In this document: positions 32,880-44,273 of the stretch, piece after piece
Numbering within the stretch: the first letter of the stretch is position 1
How the letters are laid out: every line of letters starts with the position of its first letter
Assembly (NCBI GenBank): GCA_019925095.2
Contig: CM034392.1
Coordinates: 2,797,501 to 2,861,500 of the forward strand
DNA: 64,000 nt
Origin: Dendrolimus kikuchii
Taxonomy: Eukaryota; Arthropoda; Insecta; Lepidoptera; Lasiocampidae
Direction: 5' to 3'
Program-made: the position numbers and the translations under genes
The notes under the pieces: generated by a model
Databases searched by the model: none
What the model was told of the DNA's origin: nothing
Seen by the model: only the letters and a program-made list of their open reading frames with translations

Positions 32880-33042
32880 TTTACTGTAGTCTGTTTTTCC
32901 TGAAACATACAATTCAGTTGCCTTCAAGTCTCACGTGAGCAACTACCTTCTAGGTAAGCGTGCTCCACCTTAGACTGCATTTCCGTCTGACATCAGGTGC
33001 AATGTCCGTCAAACGCAAACCTATACAATAAAAAAAATACAT
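32880..33042 (+). mobile_element. LINE-like 3' end with poly(A)
   Basis: GTCTGACATCAGGTGCAATG...AAACCTATACAATAAAAAAA is a retrotransposon-style 3' end; the 5' extent is unclear. Confidence 0.5.
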
Positions 33043-33486
33043 ACATACATAACTTCACGCCAATTCCCTTGCGGGTAGGCACGAACAACAGAGCGCTATT
33101 TAGGCTTATTCTTGCACACCTCACTTGCTTCTTTGACATTCATAACTCTTGTCATGCACGCTCGTCTGTTCTTAAGGCTACTGACATCACCTTCTGCTAG
33201 TACACGATCAATTTGATCATGGAAGGTGTGTCGGGGCCTTCCACGACCTCTGCATCCATCCACTTTTGCATTGTATATCTGTTTAGTCATTCTTTCATCA
33301 TGCATTCTTTCCACATGCCCGAACCACCGGAGCATTCCTTTCCTTACCTTCACCCCGACACTCTCTTTCAGACCAACTCACTTTCTTACTTCGGTATTAC
33401 GAACGCGGTCCGCGAGCGTCACTCCGCAGATTTTGCGCAGTGCTCGCATCTCAACCGCGTTTACTCTACTTACATGCTCTCTCTTC
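33043..33486 (-). mobile_element. AREL-family LINE 3' end
   Basis: The minus strand covers [19 protein letters not shown] and RWFGHVERM to VCKNKPK. A single-base loss near 33074 breaks the last codons. Confidence 0.9.
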
Positions 33487-33574
33487 CCAAAAAAATCTAA
33501 AAAAAAATCTTAGCAATATATCAGAAAGAAGGAAAATATCATTTCCAGACCGTCTGTTATACAACACATTTACA

Positions 33575-33880
33575 AAGTTAATCACACAATATGTACAAGT
33601 TGCACCCGTGTCTGAAAAATTGAGACGAAGAAGACTGAGGCAGTATGGGCATGTAATGAGGAAGAATGAAAGTCACGTGACAAAAAGAATGTTAAACTGC
33701 CAGATCGATGGATATAAATGTAAAGGTAGACCAAAAAAGAGTAGGGTGGATTGTGTGAAGGTATGGATGATGTGATGATTTGTGGTGTGACAGAGGACGT
33801 ATTTCAGAATAGAGGAGTATGGAAGAAAAAGACTTATTGTGGCGACCCCAAATAATTGGGGGGTGAAAGAAAAGAGAATG
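33575..33880 (+). mobile_element. LINE RT C-terminal fragment
   Basis: Plus strand: APVSEKLRRRRLRQYGHVMR, RMLNCQIDGYKCKGRPKKSR, then frameshifted VWKKKTYCGDPK. A separate LINE family from AREL. Confidence 0.78.
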
Positions 33881-33944
33881 TATATCACTAGAGCTACTTC
33901 TTTGGATTATTCCCGCTATGGCTTATCTAAAAGAAATCGCTCTT

Positions 33945-34180
33945 ATACACAGATAAATAAAATTGAAGTGCCTGTTTACTGTGTACTATCAAAATAACAG
34001 CTTTTTACTAAATTGAAATGAAACTATGTACGGTACTTATAACAAAAATCAATATTCATTTTTTTTCTGTGAGCCTTTCTGGATGTTCCAGCTAATCTCG
34101 GAAACGGCATTACCGATTTTAACGAGACTTTCACTGGCAGATAGCCGATGTTATAAGGAGTAACTTATGCTACTTCTTTT
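33945..34180 (+). repeat. Repeat L (Helitron-like)
   Basis: ACAGATAAATAAAATTGAAG...GGATGTTCCAGCT and GGCAGATAGCCGATGTTATA recur at 47838-48090. Confidence 0.5.
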
Positions 34181-34204
34181 AATTTTACTTCTTTTCTAGT
34201 TTTC

Positions 34205-34440
34205 TTTTTTTTATTACAGGAGATCAGCAGACAGGCAGACGGCCTACTAGGTGGAAAGCGGTTACCATCGCCTATGGACACTTGCAACATGAAAGATACT
34301 ACAAATGCGCTGCTGCTCTCTTAAGGGAAACTGGAACCTGGTCACTAATGCCGGAACACAACTCAAGGTTGTTATGGCGATATACTTTAGACCAGGGGTG
34401 GTAGCCATCCAGTCGGGCAAATGCCCTACCACCTGGCAAA
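34205..34440 (-). mobile_element. Poly(A) SINE, short form
   Basis: T run, ATTACAGGAGATCAGCAGAC to CTACCACCTGGCAAA. Confidence 0.9.
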
Positions 34441-34574
34441 AATATAGTGCCGCGAAAAAAAAATCACGCGGTCGATTACGCGGGCATAACTATTTAATGA
34501 TAAGACTGGTATTTGTGCACAATTGGGTAAATACTACAGGCTAGTAAGCTTTTCGTAATGGTGAAATATAAATT

Positions 34575-35060
34575 TAAAATTACAAGATAGATAAAGATAG
34601 ATAGATAGATAGATAACACTTTATTGTACACCATTACAGAATGAAGGAATGCTCCGGTGGTTCGGACATGTAGAAAGAATGCATGATGAAAGAATGAATA
34701 AACAGATATACAATGCAAAAGTGGATGGATGCAGAAGTCGTGGAAGGCCACGACACACTTTCCATGATCAAATTGATCGTGTACTAGCAGAAGGTGATGT
34801 TAGGAGCCTTAAGAACAGACGAGCGTGCATGACAAGAGTTATGAATGTCAAAGAAGCAAGTGAGGTGTGTAAGAATAAGCCTAAATGGCGCTCTGTTGTT
34901 CGTGCCTACCCCGCAAGGGAACTGGAGTGAAGTTATGTATGTATGTATGTATTACAGAAAAACTTACGAACTAGTATTAATTAGTCTAGTTGGGTACAAA
35001 GGGCGGTCTTATCGCTAAAAAGCGATCTCTTCCAGACAACCCGTGGCAAGAATATTTTGA
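34575..35060 (-). mobile_element. LINE-like 3' tail interrupted by AREL
   Basis: GATA repeats and AACACTTTATTGTACACC at the left; TTATCGCTAAAAAGCGATCTC at 35008-35028. Same tail family as 29560-29680. Confidence 0.65.
34642..34950 (+). mobile_element. AREL-family LINE 3' end
   Basis: Plus strand open from GMLRWFGHVERM-like codons to YPARELE-stop and the TGTA tail. The 9-bp ATTACAGAA lies at 34633-34641 and 34951-34959. Confidence 0.93.
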
Positions 35061-35336
35061 TTAGGAGTTTTGAGTTTTGATTAGGAGATAAACTAGCTTA
35101 TTTATCGTGTAATTCTGATCTACATATATCTCATACTGAATCTTAATCTCTAATGAACTTAAACGCTTAATAACTGAAATATGCCAAGGAAGTTTGGAAG
35201 CGAATATGCATGGACTGCGCCAACTATGTTCTCACAATTATCTAACATGTTTCGCGATCTTAACATGGCATTGGAATAGTTATCTCTCAAGCTACGAGTT
35301 TGTTATTCTTAAATTATTCAATTATTTTCTTAATAA

Positions 35337-36177
35337 AACTACGTTTTAACGGTTTTACATACAAACATACATACATACATAACTTTACGCCCTTGCGCGG
35401 TAGGCACGAACAACAGAGCGCTATTCAGGCTTATTCTTACACACCTCACTTGCTTCTTTGACTTTCTGTCCTTAAGGCTCCTGACATCACCTTCTGCTAG
35501 TACACGATCAATTTGATCAAGGAAGGTGTGTCGTGGCCTTCCACGACTTCTGCATCCATCCACTTTTGCATTGTATATCTGTTTATTCATTCTTTCATCA
35601 TGCATTCTTTCCATATGCCCGAACCACCGGAGCATTCCTTTCCTTACCTTCACCCCGACACTCTCTTTCAGACCAACTCTCTTTCTTACTTCGGTATTAC
35701 GAACGCGGTTTAAGGTTAACGGTTTTAAGCGCGGTAATTTTATTTGATTTTGGTTTTTCCGACGTTTCGGCCACTTTTTAGTGGCCGTGATCACGGAAGA
35801 CAAAGATGTCAAGTGTCAACGAGTATTGTTAAAGTTTTATTTAGCCTACCGCCAACTTGTTAATTTTAAATGATTTAGAAACTCTTTGAGAGAGTTTCTT
35901 GCGCCGCTTCTTCTCTTCAAGCCATAACATGTTGCGAAGCGGTAGTAAATTAGATTAGGCTCCCATAGAGTAAATAATAACTATAAACAAAATTAAAAGT
36001 AAATAATTAAAATTGACAAGTTTGCGGTAGGCTAAATAAAACTTTACAATACTCGTTGACACTTGACATCTTTGTCTTCCGTGATCACGGCCACTGAAAA
36101 GTGGCAGAAACGTCGGAAAAACCAAAATCAAATAAAATTACCGCGCTTAAAACCGTTAAAACGTAGTTTTATTATGT
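35337..36177. mobile_element. FB1 foldback element, most complete copy
   Basis: AATAAAACTACGTTTTAACG at the left pairs with CGTTAAAACGTAGTTTTATT at the right. The inverted repeat continues about 170 bp through CCGACGTTTCGGCCAC, GTGATCACGGAAGAC and AGTTTTATTTAGCCTACCGC. The centre (35880-35990) is short and non-coding. An AREL fragment sits in the left arm. Confidence 0.87.
35358..35716 (-). mobile_element. AREL-family LINE 3' end
   Basis: Minus strand from RVRNTEVRKRVGLKESVG to SLKDRK, then a deletion shifts the frame. The 11-bp TAACGGTTTTA lies at 35347-35357 and 35717-35727. Confidence 0.92.
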
Positions 36178-36834
36178 ATAGAAATCGCGAAAACTTAAGA
36201 AAATATTATATTATGTTCTTGTTTATAAATTCCCGTAGCATTAATTTTTATATTAGTATTTGTTTTCCAATAGTACTCGTCATATTTTGTTTGTTTCGTT
36301 TTGTCTATCCGTGTGTCATTGTCGTTGTCTTAGACGAAGACTAGCGGTGTGTAACTCCTGAGTGATTAACTCAAAAGATATATGTCTTTATATCTTTAAC
36401 TCTTTAGTTCATTCCTGTTCCACGCGATGACGATAGATCCGAATGAGAAGAAACTAGACTAGAAAGAAAAGAGAAAGAATGATTAGCCCGCACACTGCGA
36501 ATGCGCAGTAAGTGAACGAGGAAACCGAATATAATAGCAAGCCAAAATAAATCGTAAAACTATAGTTTTATGGTGTAATTTTGTATTAATGTAATTAATT
36601 TTATTATATTTTCTCACTCTATTTGTTTATAATTTTTCATATCAGTTTATCAGTATATCACTCACAGATAAATAACTCGTCTGCAATTGACACTCACAAG
36701 ACGACCTAACTTGCACTAAATAAAAATACTTATTGACTTGATGTACTGATTTATTAAACTGAACTACGAACACGTACAAACAAGGTTATGATAAAATGTA
36801 TTGCAAACCTTATTATGTTTAATTAGGAGACTGC
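36178..36834. other. No gene seen
   Basis: AT-rich, unassigned. Confidence 0.4.
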
Positions 36835-37045
36835 GCCATCTAGTTTTGCACTAGTAGAACTATTGAACTTAATATAGCGCTGTCTCCGACAGCCATTGTA
36901 GCGGCCCTAGCGGAAGACCAGCGCTGATTGAGTCAACCAGCATCATGCTGAGTTAGGACCCACTTAGAACTTCATTTCACAGTTGTATTGTCTTATTTAT
37001 AAGTATGCTTTGGTTTGTATGTAGTTCTAAATAAATATTTTTTCT
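36835..37045 (+). mobile_element. LINE-like 3' tail
   Basis: CGCTGATTGAGTCAACCAGC...ATGCTGAGTTAGGACCC and the TTCTAAATAAATATTTTT end resemble a lepidopteran retrotransposon 3' end. Confidence 0.5.
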
Positions 37046-38030
37046 TTTTTCTTCTGATATAGCAACTTTACCGGTACGAAGGCGCTCGTTGCCTCGGGGG
37101 GGCAATATATGCTCGAGGGAGCTCCCTAAGGAGTTTTACCTACGGCGTGGTAAAGTTGCCATTATCTTGCTTATAGCTTTTAGGGCTGGCTCGATCGTTG
37201 TGATACCACGCTCTCACAGAATATCGTCATGAAACCACCACACAAAACAAAAAATGTACGGAAACTAGCGCTATCAAGTGGCAATCTAAGAATATCAAAA
37301 ATTATAATTAGTTACCATTTTGTGCACTTACATTCACTTAAGATGGCGCTGTGCAACATACTTGAATACATAAATCGCGCTGACGAGACCTTAAGAGCAT
37401 AAATGAAACCACAAGGTAAAGTCATGCTTAGGAAATCTCGCTCACTTCTATATGAAGTATTATGAACTTATTATGTGAACCATTATTTACTTTTGGCATA
37501 AATTATAATATAAGTTTATATAACTGTAATTTTATTCTGTCGTATATAACAAGTCGTACAGCTACTACAATATGTAGCACAATGTGTGAGCGGGACGGAT
37601 GATGCGCGAGTGAAATAATGCAACTATTGACATATGCGCTCCCGCGTTGCGCTAGTCAGTAGTTCGTTGTCCGCTGCGATGATTAGACGTATGCAGCTGG
37701 CATACCACTTTCTAGTACGTGGGCCACCTGCCTCAGCCAGTTTTGCAATAAAAGATATAGTGAACTTCATTCATGTACCTCCTTAATACTTTCTATCATA
37801 AATAGTTTAATTATAAGAGCCCAACGTCATTAGTGAAGGGATTGAGGTCGCTCTTAAGGATAATGAGGATTTTTTTTATACTCGGCGTGTTTGTTTGTCA
37901 CGCTGAGTCGGGATTATTTTATTGCCCTTTTTACGAAGCTTAGCGTGTTTGTTTGGTTCTTGAAATGTTTGTGTTGTTTTTCACAATTAACGGTTAATAT
38001 TTAATTAATCGTTTGCTAACAATGTCAATG
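37046..38030. other. Unassigned DNA before the satellite
   Basis: GCAACTTTACC (37062-37072) and GGTAAAGTTGC (37149-37159) are inverted around a GC-rich 76 bp. ATACCACGCTCTCACAGAAT near 37202 matches, inverted, a segment near 51255. A SINE-like tail scrap lies at 37690-37755. Confidence 0.45.
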
Positions 38031-39262
38031 TCCAAACAATATGCTTAAAACAAGCAAAGTGGAAACACGCTCATTCGCCGCTGTCCCGTTGCACGGAGCA
38101 CATCAAGTTCGTCATATTGACTATTTTTTTATTTATGTGTATATACATAACTGTGCACTAGATTATTAACTATTCAAAATAGTGCTAAGACCCACTTAAA
38201 GCACTGCAGAATAAGCAATGTCCAAACAATATGCTTAAAACAAACAAAGTGGAAACACGCTCATTCGCCGCTGTCCCGTTGCACGGAGCACATCAAGTTC
38301 ATCATATTGACTATTTTTTTATTTATGTGTATATACATAACTGTGCACTAGATTACTAACTATTCAAAATAGTGCTAAGACCCACTTAAAGCACAGCAGC
38401 ATAAGCAATTTCCAAACAATATGCTTAAAACAAAAAAAGTGGAAACACGCTCATTCGCCGCTGTCCCGTTGCACGGAGCACATCAAGTTCATCATATTGA
38501 CTATATTTTTATTTATGTGTATATACATAACTGTGCACTAGATTACTAACTATTCAAAATAGTGCTAAGACCCACTTAAAGCACAGCAGCATAAGCAATT
38601 TCCAAACAATATGCTTAAAACAAAAAAAGTGGAAACACGCTCATTCGCCGCTGTCCCGTTGCACGGAGCACATCAAGTTCATCATATTGACTATATTTTT
38701 ATTTATGTGTATATACATAACTGTGCACTAGATTACTAACTATTCAAAATAGTGCTAAGACCCACTTAAAGCACAGCAGCATAAGCAATTTCCAAACAAT
38801 ATGCTTAAAACAAAAAAAGTGGAAACACGCTCATTCGCCGCTGTCCCGTTGCACGGAGCACATCAAGTTCATCATATTGACTATATTTTTATTTATGTGT
38901 ATATACATAACTGTGCACTAGATTACTAACTATTCAAAATAGTGCTAAGACCCACTTAAAGCACAGCAGCATAAGCAATTTCCAAACAATATGCTTAAAA
39001 CAAAAAAAGTGGAAACACGCTCATTCGCCGCTGTCCCGTTGCACGGAGCACATCAAGTTCATCATATTGACTATTTTTTATTTATGTGTATATACATAAC
39101 TGTGCACTAGATTACTAACTATTCAAAATAGTGCTAAGACCCACTTAAAGCACAGCAGCATAAGCAATGTCCAAACAATATGCTTAAAACAAACAAAGTG
39201 GAAACACGCTCATTCGCCGCTGTCCCGTTGCACGGAGCACGTCACGTTCGTCATAATCTAGT
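38031..39262 (+). repeat. 190-bp satellite, six full units plus a half
   Basis: TCCAAACAATATGCTTAAAA recurs at 38031, 38221, 38411, 38601, 38791, 38981 and 39170: spacing 190 bp five times, then 189. The last unit stops after GCACGGAGCAC. Inner units share AACAAAAAAAGTGG and TTGACTATATTTTT, while the outer units differ. No open frame spans a unit. Confidence 0.97.
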
Positions 39263-39739
39263 TTGTCCAGCTGCATACTATTTACAGTCAGTTTTGTAAT
39301 GTGCGAAGCGTATTTTGCGCACGTAAATGTGAACAATATTAGTTTTGATTGGGTTGTTTCCTAGTGTTATTAATACTTCACTAACTTTATTTTATTTAGG
39401 ATTTTTAAACTCTCGGTGAGTTGTGCATGGCGTTAGCTCTTTTATGACCGGTTCTTATACCATACTATTAATTCATGGCCAGTTTTCTATTCATTCTCTT
39501 GCCCTACTATCGGTTGAATTTTGACATTACTTATATGGAGCTTATCTCAAATTTTAACCGATAGTGTGACAAATGAATAGTTGATGATATAAAAGAACTG
39601 GTGCTTAGTGTTGCAGAAGGCAAAAAGTAACTGCTTAACATCACGCGGTTTGTCTTCTTATTTGCCAACAAATATAAAAAAAAACCTACCTTATTTGCGA
39701 ACTAGACTTTTACCTTACGTTTGTTTGGATCGGATCGGA
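39263..39739. other. No gene seen
   Basis: Unassigned flank of the satellite. Confidence 0.4.
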
Positions 39740-40640
39740 GCCATCTACATATATATATATATATATCAAAATCTAATTAGTTACACCATTTATAACCCAA
39801 GAATGGCGGGACCGATTTTTATGATCTTTGAATTATTGGATTTTTCACCACCCCCAAAAAGCAGAAGAACTATGAATGTATTATCGAAAAACTCGCAGAT
39901 TTTTTTAAAAAATATTTTTGGAGTGAAACTTCTTTAGAATCGTAATTTGAAACTCGATGAAACGAAAACGCGACACTAAAATATATAAACACATAAATAA
40001 ATCTATAAAACTAAGTCTGCGAGAGAATGAGACAGAGTTTTAGATTGTGCAGCACAGATTAGAGAGTCAATAAGATTGATGATTAAACATAGGTCCAACT
40101 TGGACCGAATTGAAACTGATAATATTATTTTTTACACTAAAACAGTGAAAATTGAAAGTGATACTTAAGAGGTTTATTTTGAATTATAATATGTTGAGAC
40201 ATTTAGGCTAAAGGAATTATATTAATAAAATAATAATAATAATAATAGCAGCCCATAAATGTCCCGCTGCTGGGCTCGGGCCTCCCACTATAGAGGAACG
40301 GACAGTTTACCCGCCACGCTTGTCCAAGGCGGCTTGGCAGGTTTGACACATCGGTTATCTCGATGTGCAGGTTGCATCACGATGTTTTCCTTCACCGTTA
40401 CTAGCACGTGGTAATTGTAACAATATGCACATTAGGTCAGAAAAATGCCTAAGCGGTGCATGCGTTCCGGCCAGGATCGAACCCGCGTCCCTTGGCTCTG
40501 GGACGCGTGCGCTAGCCATTACGCTACCACGACTTATATTAATAAAAGCTAGACAAGAATTATCTGTGAGTATATTCTCTGAATTCCACTTCTACTGCGT
40601 TTGAACTGCACACACATTTTTTTTAAATAAATTAGGTTTG
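39740..40640 (+). repeat. Repeat P family member, interrupted by a SINE
   Basis: 39920-40216 and 40534-40620 match 8250-8610 and 8800-8850 (GAAACTCGATGAAACGAAAA, CTTCTACTGCG). Starts after an AT run near 39750. Confidence 0.65.
40231..40533 (-). mobile_element. tRNA-derived SINE
   Basis: Minus strand: AGTCGTGGTAGCGTAATGGC (A box TAGCGTAATGG), then GGGTTCGATCC (B box), a body, and a tail GAGCCCAGCAGCGGGACAT then ATTATT repeats. The 14-bp TTATATTAATAAAA flanks it at 40217-40230 and 40534-40547. Pol III promoter boxes look intact. Confidence 0.92.
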
Positions 40641-40724
40641 GAATTCCGCCTTCTTCCGCAATTGACAGCTCTCGTCACGCACGATACCAACTGCAAATCA
40701 GTGACATACTAGAATGATTTAGAT

Positions 40725-40815
40725 TCACAATCAGACCCGATAGGTGGCGCTGAAATCGAGGGCTAGATTTTTATTTTTTCAGGACAGGACTACGTCTGTC
40801 GGGGGCGTTGGTTCT
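40725..40815 (+). mobile_element. Helitron 3' end scrap
   Basis: GGTGGCGCTGAAATCGAG and CAGGACTACGTCTGTCGGGG match the 3' end of the 26892-27464 Helitron family; the CTAG end is lost. Confidence 0.6.
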
Positions 40816-40912
40816 GTAATAAAGATTTTTTCCATATTCTCTCCAAATATGTACGCGTATACATCAAATACAATGGAAATTAAATATATAAAGTTGTAAT
40901 TTATTATAAAAA

Positions 40913-41140
40913 CTAGCTGTGCCCGCGGCGTCGTCCGAGTGGAATTTGCTCTCAAAACCCTCCGATTTTGAAATATTCTTCATTGGTGCTCCGCTCCTAT
41001 TGGTCTTAGCGTGATGATATATAGCCTATAGCCTTCCTCGATAAATGGGCTATCCAACACTGATATCCAAAGAATTTTTCAAATCAGACCAGAAGTTCCT
41101 GAGATTAGCGCGTTCAATCAAACAATATATTAGTATATTT
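40913..41140 (-). mobile_element. Non-autonomous Helitron
   Basis: Plus-strand reading begins CTAGCTGTGCCCGCGGCGTC. The 5' end (ATATTAGTATA) is shortened. Same family as 23506-23745. Confidence 0.83.
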
Positions 41141-41494
41141 AGCTACAACACTAATACTTACATTTTAAATATCGCGATATCTTTTGAATGAAATGTCCGA
41201 ATTGAATAATTCAAAAAGTTCTAGGAAGGTATTGAATTCGTCTTGAATATGAAGTAATTTATTTTGATAAGGATTTATACCAAGGTACAAAATAAAGAGT
41301 TTTTGAAGCGACGGCATTTTAATTATTTAAAAAAAAAACACTTATTGTGAGATAACTACAATAGTTAGACATATGGTTATGTAGTATTTTTTGTAGACAA
41401 TTATATGTTCTGCAAAGTGGTAGTACATTGTTTTGTTCTATAATTAATAGTATTCGCAACGCACGCCGTGTAAGAATTTTTTCGGATCATTTTT

Positions 41495-41660
41495 TTACAC
41501 CTTGGGTTACATTATTGGACTTTTAGTAAGGATCCCTAATTTTTTTGAAAATATAATATATCCTATAGCCTTCCTCAATAAATGTACTATTCAACACTGA
41601 GATTAGCGCCGTTTAAACAAACAAACAAACTCTTCAGCTTTATAATATTAGTATAGATTA
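41495..41660 (-). mobile_element. Helitron, 5' half
   Basis: TTCAGCTTTATAATATTAGTATAGA at 41634-41658 is the 5' end read in reverse; CCTATAGCCTTCCTCAATAA lies inside. Confidence 0.75.
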
Positions 41661-42161
41661 TGGCGAAAATTCCAAAAAAAAACATTATCAATAGATCACA
41701 TAAATTAAATTTCAAATGATAACAAATAATTAAAGCTAAATATGTATGTATTCAGTCTAATCTCAAAGAATAATACAAAAAAAATCATAACACGAGATTT
41801 ATTTATACCTCTCATAAAAATGTACCATGCTATTACTACAACGTTCGAAATATCTCAAATCCCATTACAGAGCATAGTAAACTAGTTGGGCAAGCGCTTT
41901 AATATTAAATAAACAACATCAAAAGGCAATAAAAAGCGAGTAAATTGCACGCCAATCACTTTTACAACGTCGTATTTCAAAGGAAATAATAACTCTAAAC
42001 CCGCGATATTATGGCGTGACGAACAAGCGTGTTTCGGTGACGGCCGAAGCATTTGTCACGCCCGCGATCATCTGTCGCCGCCAAGTGTTGTAGTGTTTTC
42101 AAAACTTACAAGTATATCATGCATGCACAAATATATATTTTTGAAGTGAAACTTCTATACC
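41661..42161. other. No gene seen
   Basis: A GC-richer part at 42000-42090 matches no repeat here; nothing identified. Confidence 0.4.
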
Positions 42162-42286
42162 TAAAGGCTGTCCCAAAAAGGACGTAAGATTTGAAATTGA
42201 TAAAAAACACATATTTTTTTTCGTTGTAATATATTTGTATATAAAATCTTGAAACACATAAAATAGGGTTATTTGTGGAATAATAC

Positions 42287-42457
42287 ATACATACATACAT
42301 ACATACATAACTTCACGCCAGTTCCCTTGCGGGGTAGGCACGAACAACAGAGCGCCATTTAGGCCCATTCTTACACACCTCACTTGCTTCTTTGACATTC
42401 ATAACCCTTGTCATGCACGCTCGTCTGTTCTTAAGGCTCCTGACATAACCCTCCGCA
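42287..42457 (-). mobile_element. AREL-family LINE 3' end in the mariner
   Basis: Tail and the last 50 or so codons. The 13-bp TGTGGAATAATAC lies at 42274-42286 and 42458-42470. Confidence 0.93.
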
Positions 42458-42745
42458 TGTGGAATAATACGTCAGGCAAATGTCCTCCTAGGCTTTGCTG
42501 GCACATGCTCACTCTTTTGTCAAAATTTTCTATGACCATTTTGCATAGATGTAGCGTCGAATTTCCTCTTTTAAAGCATGAGTGGTTGTGGGCTTGTTGG
42601 CATAGACTTTAGACTTTAAATAACCCCATAAAAAGAAGTCTAAAGGCGTTAAATCGCGAGATCTAGGGGACCAATTCTGATCACCGAATCGAGAGATCAC
42701 ACGACTAGGAAATGTTTCATGCAGTCATTGCATCGTTTCTCTGGC

Positions 42746-42981
42746 TTTTTTTTTTATTGCAGGAGATCAGCAGACAGGCAGACGGCCCAACTGATGGAAA
42801 GCGGTTACCATCGCCTACGGACATTTGCAACAGCAAAGTTGCTGCAAATGCGCTGCTGCTCTCTTAAGGGAAACTGGAACCTGAACACTAATGCCGGAAT
42901 ACAACTCAAGGTTGTTATGGCGACATACTTTAGACCAGGGGTGGTAGCCATCCAGTCGGGCAAATACCCTACCACCTGGCA
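42746..42981 (-). mobile_element. Poly(A) SINE, short form, in the transposase
   Basis: T run, ATTGCAGGAGATCAGCAGAC to CTACCACCTGGCAA. It splits the transposase between CHTA and RETMQ; a few duplicated bases (GCC) are seen. Confidence 0.9.
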
Positions 42982-43402
42982 AGTGTGTGGCTGTGTGGCA
43001 AGTGGCCCCGTCGTGTTGAAACCACATTGCTTCCACATCGATATCCTCTAATTCGGCTAGAAAAAACCTTGTTATCATGTAACTGCTTCACCGGCCTCAT
43101 TTTGAAAAAAATATGGTCCAATAATGCCTCCAGCCCAAAATCCGCATCAAACAGTGATCCGTTGTGGATGCATTTGTTTTTGAACAATCACATGTGGGTT
43201 CTCTGAGCCCCAAATGCGGCAATTCTGACGATTAACAAAGCCATCGAGATGAAAATGTGCTTCGTCGCTAAAGATGATTTTGTATGAAAAATCTGCATCC
43301 CTGTTTTGGCGGTCGATAATGCATTCAACGAACTCTCGTCGCTGTCCAGGATCATGAGGCTTCAGCTCTTGTGTTATTTCAACTTTATAAGCATGGAGAT
43401 GC

Positions 43403-44273
43403 CAGGCGCAGAAAAGAAAAAAAAACAACACATAGCACTAGATACGACTATATATAAGTATAGATATAAGGCCAACACTGCACATGCACTTCCTCACAAC
43501 ACCAGCATGTAACAGATACACTCTACATTAGTATAAGTTTAGTATTAAAATTAGAATAAATTAATATAATAAGTTATTCTTAAGGTACACCAAAACAGAA
43601 AAATTACTACATATAATGTCACATACACTAACAAAAATAAACAATAAGCGTGTACGGAGTCTCAAATTTTTCATAGAAATTAAGTATTAAAAAAGGGTAC
43701 GGAACTCGAGTCCGTAGAGATATACATACATACATACATACATAACTTCACGCCAGTTCCCTTGCGGGGTAGGCACGAACAACAGAGCGCCATTTAGGCC
43801 CATTCTTACACACCTCACTTGCTTCTTTGACATTCATAACTCTTGTCATGCACACTCGTCTGTTCTTAAGGCTCCTGACATCACCCTCCGCTAGTACACG
43901 ATCAATTTGATCATGGAAGGTATGTCGTGGCCTTCCACGACTTCTGCATCCATCCACTTTTGCATTGTATATCTGTTTAGTCATTCTTTCCACATGCCCG
44001 AACCACCGGAGCATTCCTTTCCTTACCTTCACCCCGACACTCTCTTTTAGACCAACTCTCTTTCTTACTTCGGTATTACGAACGCGGTCCGCGAGCGTCA
44101 CTCCGCAGATTTTGCGCAGTGCTCGCATCTCAACCGCGTTTACTCTACTTTCATGCTCTCTCTTCCATACCCAACTCTCGCTTCCATACGTGAGCGTAGG
44201 TACCAGCACCGCGTTGTGTATGGCGAGCTGGGCCTTCTGGCTGAGATATATATAATAATAATAATAAAAAAAA
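43403..44273 (+). mobile_element. Unnamed retroelement inserted in the mariner
   Basis: The 13-bp AGCATGGAGATGC at 43390-43402 and 44274-44286 brackets it, and the right end is an A-rich tail (AATAATAATAATAAAAAAAA). The sequence is non-coding and unknown to me. It contains an AREL insertion. Confidence 0.75.
43725..44242 (-). mobile_element. AREL-family LINE 3' end, nearly intact C-terminus
   Basis: A continuous minus-strand frame from SQKAQLAIHNAVLV through WVWKREHESRV, LKESVGVKVRKG and FHDQIDRVLAEGDV to RELA-stop. Only the HDER residues are missing, in frame. GAGATATA lies at 43717-43724 and 44243-44250. The best template for this family here. Confidence 0.94.

Noticed and set aside
38031..39262. 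CRISPR array
   Set aside because: The whole 190-bp unit is repeated with no variable spacers, and the context is eukaryotic.
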